From positions 248,001-312,000 of the forward strand of contig CALYLO010000008.1 in NCBI GenBank assembly GCA_944800085.1: a DNA stretch of 64,000 nt, given 5' to 3'. This stretch comes from Paenibacillus melissococcoides. Lineage in GTDB: Bacteria; Bacillota; Bacilli; Paenibacillales; Paenibacillaceae. Below are positions 60,044 to 64,000 of this stretch, piece by piece. Under the pieces are notes generated by a model. That model made no database searches and was not told where the DNA came from. It saw nothing but the letters and a program-made list of their open reading frames with translations. Within the stretch, counting starts at the first letter, position 1. Every line of letters begins with the position of its first letter. The position numbers and the translations under genes are program-made.

Positions 60044-60514
60044 CTAACAGTGATTTGACATGTGACCCGGGAACACATACTGGAACGCGTGCAGCAGCTT
60101 CTGGAACGCCCGCTTGCGGATATGGCCGTACGTGACCGCGCTGATCGGCGGGTCGAAGGCGAAGCTGTACACGTTCGTGTCCGTGATGCGCGCCCCCTTC
60201 ATATAGCGCTCGCGAATGAGGAGCTGCTCGTCCGGCTCCAACTGGTCGACGAGCGATTCGATCACTTCGCAGAAGGCGAGACATTCGTTCGCCTTGTCCG
60301 CATTATGCGCGGCGATGCTGCCGGTCGGATCGCCGACCCGGTTCGTCGCGCCGTGCTCCTTCGCTTCATATTTCATCGTGACCGCCGCTTCCCGCACCGC
60401 ATACCGCATCACTTTGCACATCCGGTATTTCGCGAAAGTCTCCTCCATGAACCGCTTGGCCGCCTTCGGATCGAAGGAATCGAACGAAGGGATAGTGAAT
60501 TGCCGATCTTCCAT
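60044..60514 (-). CDS. ArpU-type phage transcriptional regulator
   Basis: 156 aa resembling ArpU/Xpf-like sigma-factor-related activators that switch on late phage genes. The C-terminal part (LEPDEQLLIRERYMKG ... TYGHIRKRAFQKLLHAFQYVF) looks like sigma region 4. ATG at 60514 with GAGGAGGA ahead. It is transcribed away from the tail genes, with a LexA-like box in the region between. Confidence 0.75.
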   Translation of the reverse strand: MEDRQFTIPSFDSFDPKAAKRFMEETFAKYRMCKVMRYAVREAAVTMKYEAKEHGATNRVGDPTGSIAAHNADKANECLAFCEVIESLVDQLEPDEQLLIRERYMKGARITDTNVYSFAFDPPISAVTYGHIRKRAFQKLLHAFQYVFPGHMSNHC

Positions 60515-60642
60515 ATAGTTTGTCCTCCTCCATAATCTGTTGCGATACATCCTTGTCTTATGAAAATGAGCCTGCCGATTCTGCGCCTCCCGCCGGCAGA
60601 TTCATGAATAGATGAGAATAGATTCATTATACCACAAAAAGA

Positions 60643-60654
60643 GAACAAATGTTC
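60643..60654. promoter_or_regulatory. LexA (SOS) box ahead of the ArpU-type gene
   Basis: GAAC-AAAT-GTTC, flanked by A and G, fits the Bacillus LexA consensus CGAACRNRYGTTYG at all but one position. It lies 129 bp upstream of the ArpU-type gene start. Confidence 0.65.
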
Positions 60655-60717
60655 GTTAATTTATTTAAAATAACGTTTTATAAATAATGTTGCTATTCTA
60701 TAAAAATACGATAAAAC

Positions 60718-60729
60718 AAACATATGTTC
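60718..60729. promoter_or_regulatory. Second, weaker LexA-like box on the tail-gene side
   Basis: CAAAC-ATAT-GTTCC differs from CGAACRNRYGTTYG at two positions. It lies just before a TATTATAAT promoter region at about 60735 that faces the tail genes. Confidence 0.45.
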
Positions 60730-60858
60730 CCCGTATTATAATGCTATTGTGGACGAGTTGAGCAGATGGGACACGCATTCGGCGGACGACAGGGTGCGGG
60801 GCAAAGAAGCCAGAGGCACCGAATCTTCCCTTGTTCTGCTCCTCGCTCCGCAACCATG

Positions 60859-60881
60859 CCGGCATTGATGCCGGTTTTTTT
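60859..60881 (+). terminator. Terminator hairpin just ahead of the first tail gene
   Basis: CCGGCA-TTGA-TGCCGG followed by seven T. It separates the promoter region from the tail gene by 28 bp, so it is either an attenuator or the end of a deleted upstream gene. Confidence 0.75.
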
Positions 60882-60909
60882 ATTGCCGATGAGAGGGGGG
60901 AGAGACGGC

Positions 60910-61386
60910 TTGATTGTGTACCGTGATTATTTCGAGCAGTGGCTGCAGCCGCTGGCGGAGTCCGCGGGACTTCCGCTCGAACCGCTGCCGCTGCAGGCGT
61001 CCGGGGAAGGGCAGTCGCCAGACGGGGCCAGGCTGCTGTATCGCGTGTCCGTGCCCAACGCGGATCGCTCGCAGCGGCACCGGGATATGACCGGGCCGTT
61101 GACCAGGCTGGTCGAGATGGAATGGCAGCTGATCTGGTGTTCGCCCGATCCGTGGACGGCGATGGAGCAATGCCGCCAGGCGATCGGCTGGCTCTGGACC
61201 GAGGGCGTGGACAAGCAGGAAGGCTTATCGGCCGCGCTGGTTCATGTCAGCGACGCGCAATGGGTGGCGGAACCGGTTCACGGACTGGAGATCCGCGTCC
61301 GGCTGCGCATGCGGGACTCGTTCGCCCGGACAAGTCCCGGCCATATTGAGAAGGTTCATATGACATTGAAGGAGATGAAGGAATAA
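60910..61386 (+). CDS. Phage tail-module protein (tail completion/terminator-like)
   Basis: 158 aa small protein at the place tail terminator or completion proteins take just upstream of the sheath gene. Trp-rich (QLIWCSPDPWTAMEQCRQAIGWLW). TTG start at 60910 follows GGGGGGAG. The stop overlaps the sheath ATG. Function assigned mainly by position. Confidence 0.6.
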   Translation: MIVYRDYFEQWLQPLAESAGLPLEPLPLQASGEGQSPDGARLLYRVSVPNADRSQRHRDMTGPLTRLVEMEWQLIWCSPDPWTAMEQCRQAIGWLWTEGVDKQEGLSAALVHVSDAQWVAEPVHGLEIRVRLRMRDSFARTSPGHIEKVHMTLKEMKE

Positions 61387-62384
61387 TGACGATGCAGGAT
61401 GTTCAAGTGACGATTGATTTGCAAAAGCCGACAGGACGGTTGTCCTTCGGCATGCCGCTCATTCTCGGCAAGAAGGCGGGAGGATCGGCCTATAAGGAGT
61501 ACGGCGATCTGAAGGCCGTCCAGGCGGACTTCGCCGAATCGACGGCGGAGTACAAGATGGCCGCAGCTCTGTTCGGCCAAGGGGACCGTTCTCCGGCCCG
61601 CATTGCGATTGCGGCATGCGATGAGCAGGAAGACGCGGCGGAGCGCCTCCGTTCCGTCATCGATATGGGCTGGTACTATCTGCTCTCCCCTGACAACAGC
61701 GAAGAGACGGTTACGGCGCTGGCGCAGGAGCTGGAGAAGGAGGACTACCGCCTGTTCGTGACGCGCGTGTCCGACAAGACGAAGCTGCAATCGTTGAAGG
61801 CCGCCGGATTCAACCGCACGGTCGCGTTCTATCATACCGATGCCAGCGCCTACCCGGATGCCGCGCTCGTCGGCTCGGTCGGCTCCGCGGATGTCGGTTC
61901 CGTGACCTGGAAATTCAAGACCTGCACCGGCATCGCTCCATTGAAGCTGACGGCGGGCGAATTGATGGAGATTCACGACGGCGGAGCGATTACGTACGTT
62001 AACAAGCAGGGCGAAGCCCGTACGTCCGAAGGCAAGACGCTGTCCGGCGAATACATCGATGTCATTATGGCGCGCGACTATGTTCGCGCCCGCATGGAAA
62101 TGCAAATTCAGCATCTGCTCAATCAATCCAGCAAAATTCCATATACGGACGCTGGCATCGCGCAAATCGAGAGCACGGTGATCAATGTGCTGCTGGAGTC
62201 GTTCCGCATGGGCATCATTGCCGCGGATGACAGCGGCGAGCCGCTGTTCGGCACTTCCTTCCTGCTTCGCAACCAGGTCGATCCGAGCGATCGCGCGAAC
62301 CGCGAATACCGCGGCGGATCATTCTGGTTCGAGATTGCCGGAGCGGTGCATCAGGTGAAGGTGAACGGCGTCATCCGTTTCTAG
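61386..62384 (+). CDS. Contractile phage tail sheath protein (DUF3383 family)
   Basis: 332 aa. N-terminal VTIDLQKPTGRLSFGMPLILG and the middle/C-terminal regions (SGEYIDVIMARDYVRARMEMQIQHLLNQSSKIPYTDAGI; FWFEIAGAVHQVKVNG) fit DUF3383 sheath-like proteins of myophage and phage-tail-like particles. Overlaps the upstream gene by one base and is followed by the tube gene, the usual order. Confidence 0.85.
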   Translation: MTMQDVQVTIDLQKPTGRLSFGMPLILGKKAGGSAYKEYGDLKAVQADFAESTAEYKMAAALFGQGDRSPARIAIAACDEQEDAAERLRSVIDMGWYYLLSPDNSEETVTALAQELEKEDYRLFVTRVSDKTKLQSLKAAGFNRTVAFYHTDASAYPDAALVGSVGSADVGSVTWKFKTCTGIAPLKLTAGELMEIHDGGAITYVNKQGEARTSEGKTLSGEYIDVIMARDYVRARMEMQIQHLLNQSSKIPYTDAGIAQIESTVINVLLESFRMGIIAADDSGEPLFGTSFLLRNQVDPSDRANREYRGGSFWFEIAGAVHQVKVNGVIRF

Positions 62385-62516
62385 TTCTAGGAATGGCGGG
62401 TCAGAAAGTCCGCTTTGCTGAAAAACGGCCTTTTTGAACACGATTGAACAACCGCTTTTAATCCCAAAGCATCCTTGCGGGTGAAATAAAAATGAATTTA
62501 AGGAAGGTGCACATTC

Positions 62517-62999
62517 ATGAGTATCGGCATTTATGATGCGAAGCAAGTATCCGTCGTCATTGACGGCGAGTATATTACGGGATTCGGCGAGAATACCTTC
62601 GTCTCCTGCGAAAAGGACGAGGAGCAGAGCGTGGCCCATGTCGGCGCCCGCGGCGAGGTGGCAATCGCCCACAAAAATAATCCGCTCGGCACGATCAAGC
62701 TGACGCTGATGTCGACGTCGCCGCAGATTGCCCTGCTGCATCGTCTGGCGCGCGAGAAGAAGCTGTTCTCGATCTGGGTGAAGTCCAACAACGAGCCGGG
62801 CGAAACGATCGGCGGCACGCAGGCGATCGTGAAAAATCTGCCTGCGGCCGCTTACGGCTCGGAGCTGGAGGATCGCGAATTTGAAATTCAAATACATGAT
62901 ATAACGTGTAAGCCTTGTAACAAAGCGGATTTTTCAAAGTTGATGGAGCGGACTACCCACACATTACCCACAAACATACCAACGACTAGGAGTTCATGA
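62517..62999 (+). CDS. Phage tail tube protein (DUF3277), C-terminus altered by an inserted element
   Basis: 160 aa. Residues 1-125 match DUF3277 tail tube proteins (SIGIYDAKQVSVVIDGEYITGFGE; DREFEIQIHD), which normally end a few residues after this point. Here the frame goes on into unrelated sequence (TCKPCNKADFSKLMERTTHT ...) that leads directly to the end of an integrase gene. This suggests an integrative element joined here and changed the tail of the protein. Confidence 0.8.
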   Translation: MSIGIYDAKQVSVVIDGEYITGFGENTFVSCEKDEEQSVAHVGARGEVAIAHKNNPLGTIKLTLMSTSPQIALLHRLAREKKLFSIWVKSNNEPGETIGGTQAIVKNLPAAAYGSELEDREFEIQIHDITCKPCNKADFSKLMERTTHTLPTNIPTTRSS

Positions 63000-64000
63000 C
63001 GCGTTCAAATTTGTCTGGAACAAGCTCTTTTCGCGTCTGGGTAACGTGCAGATAAACTTGTCGAGTGATTTTATCGTTTTTATGTCCTAGCCTGTCTTGG
63101 ATGACAGCTAGATCCTCGCCTGCCTCAGCTAACAATGTTACATGCGTATGTCTAAGACTATGCGGGGTTAGGGATGTCGGAAGACCTGCAATCTTAAGCA
63201 ATCGGTTAAAACGATATTCTACCATGCTTTTACTATTTGGATATCCCGGAAACCGTGGACTCCAAAAGATGAAACCCGCATCGTGAAGGATTTCCCCGTC
63301 CTTCTTTTTCTGCTCTTGCCAATCTAATTGAGCCTTGATAACCTTCGTAACAGTAGCGCCTATGCTTACTTTCCGGATGGACGATTTGTTTTTAGGTGGC
63401 CCTAGTTTATATTTTTTTACGCCTCCGATATCAGTTAATGTTTTAGTGACAGAAACATAATGATCACTTTCATTAAAATCGCCTACCTTCAATGCCAACA
63501 ACTCCCCAATCCGCAATCCTGTGTAAGCAAGAGCAACAAACAAATTGTAGTCCTGGGTAAGCCCTCGAAACCTGGCGATGTTCAGGAGATGCTTCAATTG
63601 CTCTTTTTCTAGATATTTTGGCAAGTCTGTTTCTCCAGCCTCAATTTCCTCAAGTGTCTGTTTATATGCCGGAACTTTCGCGCCTTCCGTGGGGTCGTTG
63701 GTAATGATTTTTTTACGGACGGCATCGCCAAAAATCATACACGCATTACTGTGGTATTCCTTTAATGTTCCTTCCTCTCGCCCTTTCTTTTTCAAGCCGT
63801 TTAGCCATTGCTGGTAATCATCGCCTGTAGTATCTTTGACTCTAGTATCCTTACCGAGATGCTTTTTTAACGACGAAATAACAGTTTTTTTGTTACGTAT
63901 TGTGTAATCTCTAGGATCGTTTTCGATAATGTAATTCTCTAGCCAACGTTCAAACCATTTTTCCAATGTAATTTCCTTCTCATCGACCAACTTCCCGCGT
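62986..64000 (-). CDS. Tyrosine recombinase/integrase, runs off the right edge
   Basis: At least 334 aa are visible, and the frame is open to the window edge (GKLVDEKEITL), so the N-terminal arm-binding domain is probably outside. SAM-like core-binding domain (FERWLENYIIENDPRDYTIRNKKTVISSL) then catalytic domain with Arg in AYTGLRIGELLALK, HSLRHTHVTLL (HxxR), GHKNDKITRQVYLHVT (His and the Tyr nucleophile). Its 3' end lies at the joint with the phage tube gene, so it likely belongs to an integrative element extending to the right. Confidence 0.9.
   Translation of the reverse strand, partial: RGKLVDEKEITLEKWFERWLENYIIENDPRDYTIRNKKTVISSLKKHLGKDTRVKDTTGDDYQQWLNGLKKKGREEGTLKEYHSNACMIFGDAVRKKIITNDPTEGAKVPAYKQTLEEIEAGETDLPKYLEKEQLKHLLNIARFRGLTQDYNLFVALAYTGLRIGELLALKVGDFNESDHYVSVTKTLTDIGGVKKYKLGPPKNKSSIRKVSIGATVTKVIKAQLDWQEQKKKDGEILHDAGFIFWSPRFPGYPNSKSMVEYRFNRLLKIAGLPTSLTPHSLRHTHVTLLAEAGEDLAVIQDRLGHKNDKITRQVYLHVTQTRKELVPDKFERVMNS

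Overview
The window is chromosomal DNA from a moderately GC-rich, spore-former-type Firmicute, most likely Paenibacillus or a close relative. The evidence is strong AGGAGG ribosome binding sites with frequent GTG/TTG starts, Bacillus-type families (YkyA, GlnK/GlnL, ABC-F YkpA type, CvfC/YpgR, RsgA), cre-like and LexA-like boxes of Bacillus type, and a lysine riboswitch. The species call is inference. No rRNA, tRNA or CRISPR array was seen.

Layout. 1-4.2 kb: lipoprotein cytochrome c, a Tat-exported small dehydrogenase subunit, a GMC-type FAD dehydrogenase, then tatC and tatA, which looks like a respiratory dehydrogenase with its own export machine. 4.2-12.4 kb: housekeeping and surface genes (copper-amine-oxidase-like stalk protein, TraX-like membrane protein, SDR, topB, hydroxyacid dehydrogenase, polysaccharide deacetylase, YkyA lipoprotein). 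12.5-14.4 kb: a 0.37 kb MITE-like repeat split by an IS4-family element; an unbroken second copy lies at 52.4-52.7 kb. 14.4-20.2 kb: small membrane protein, ROK kinase, KDPG aldolase, FlxA-like protein, alpha/beta hydrolase, transglutaminase-like protein. 20.6-25.4 kb: hexose-phosphate-type transporter opposite a binding-protein/histidine kinase/response regulator operon (HptA/UhpB/UhpA-like). 25.6-32.8 kb: glutamine ABC transporter glnQ-H-M-P plus glnK-glnL two-component system, split by an IS110-family element whose 5' leader folds like a bridge RNA. 32.8-39.1 kb (minus strand): GH3 glucosidase, PTS IIC, and an AraC regulator fused to a GH39 hydrolase. 39.2-41.6 kb: cydAB, with cydA broken by an in-frame TAG. 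41.8-43.5 kb: amino-acid permease under a lysine riboswitch. 43.8-46.4 kb: nanE-nanK-RpiR regulator for N-acetylmannosamine. 46.5-50.3 kb: group II intron placed just after a terminator, a patch of short inverted repeats, and an IS1182-family element. 50.5-58.8 kb: ABC exporter, CvfC-like HEAT protein, MBL hydrolase, rsgA, ABC-F ATPase. 58.9-64 kb: two secreted proteins of unknown function, then a reduced contractile-tail prophage (ArpU-type regulator, tail completion protein, DUF3383 sheath, DUF3277 tube) with LexA-like boxes, whose tube gene runs into an integrase-bearing element continuing past the right edge.

Together the metabolic genes suggest a soil or host-associated heterotroph using beta-glucosides/xylosides, hexose phosphates, glutamine, lysine and amino sugars. 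The mobile elements (IS4, IS110, IS1182, group II intron, MITE-like repeat, prophage, integrase element) sit mostly in gaps between operons. The most notable points are the amber codon in cydA, the nested repeat/IS4 history, the IS110 leader RNA, the SOS-controlled prophage and its integrase junction, the dedicated Tat operon and the AraC-GH39 fusion.
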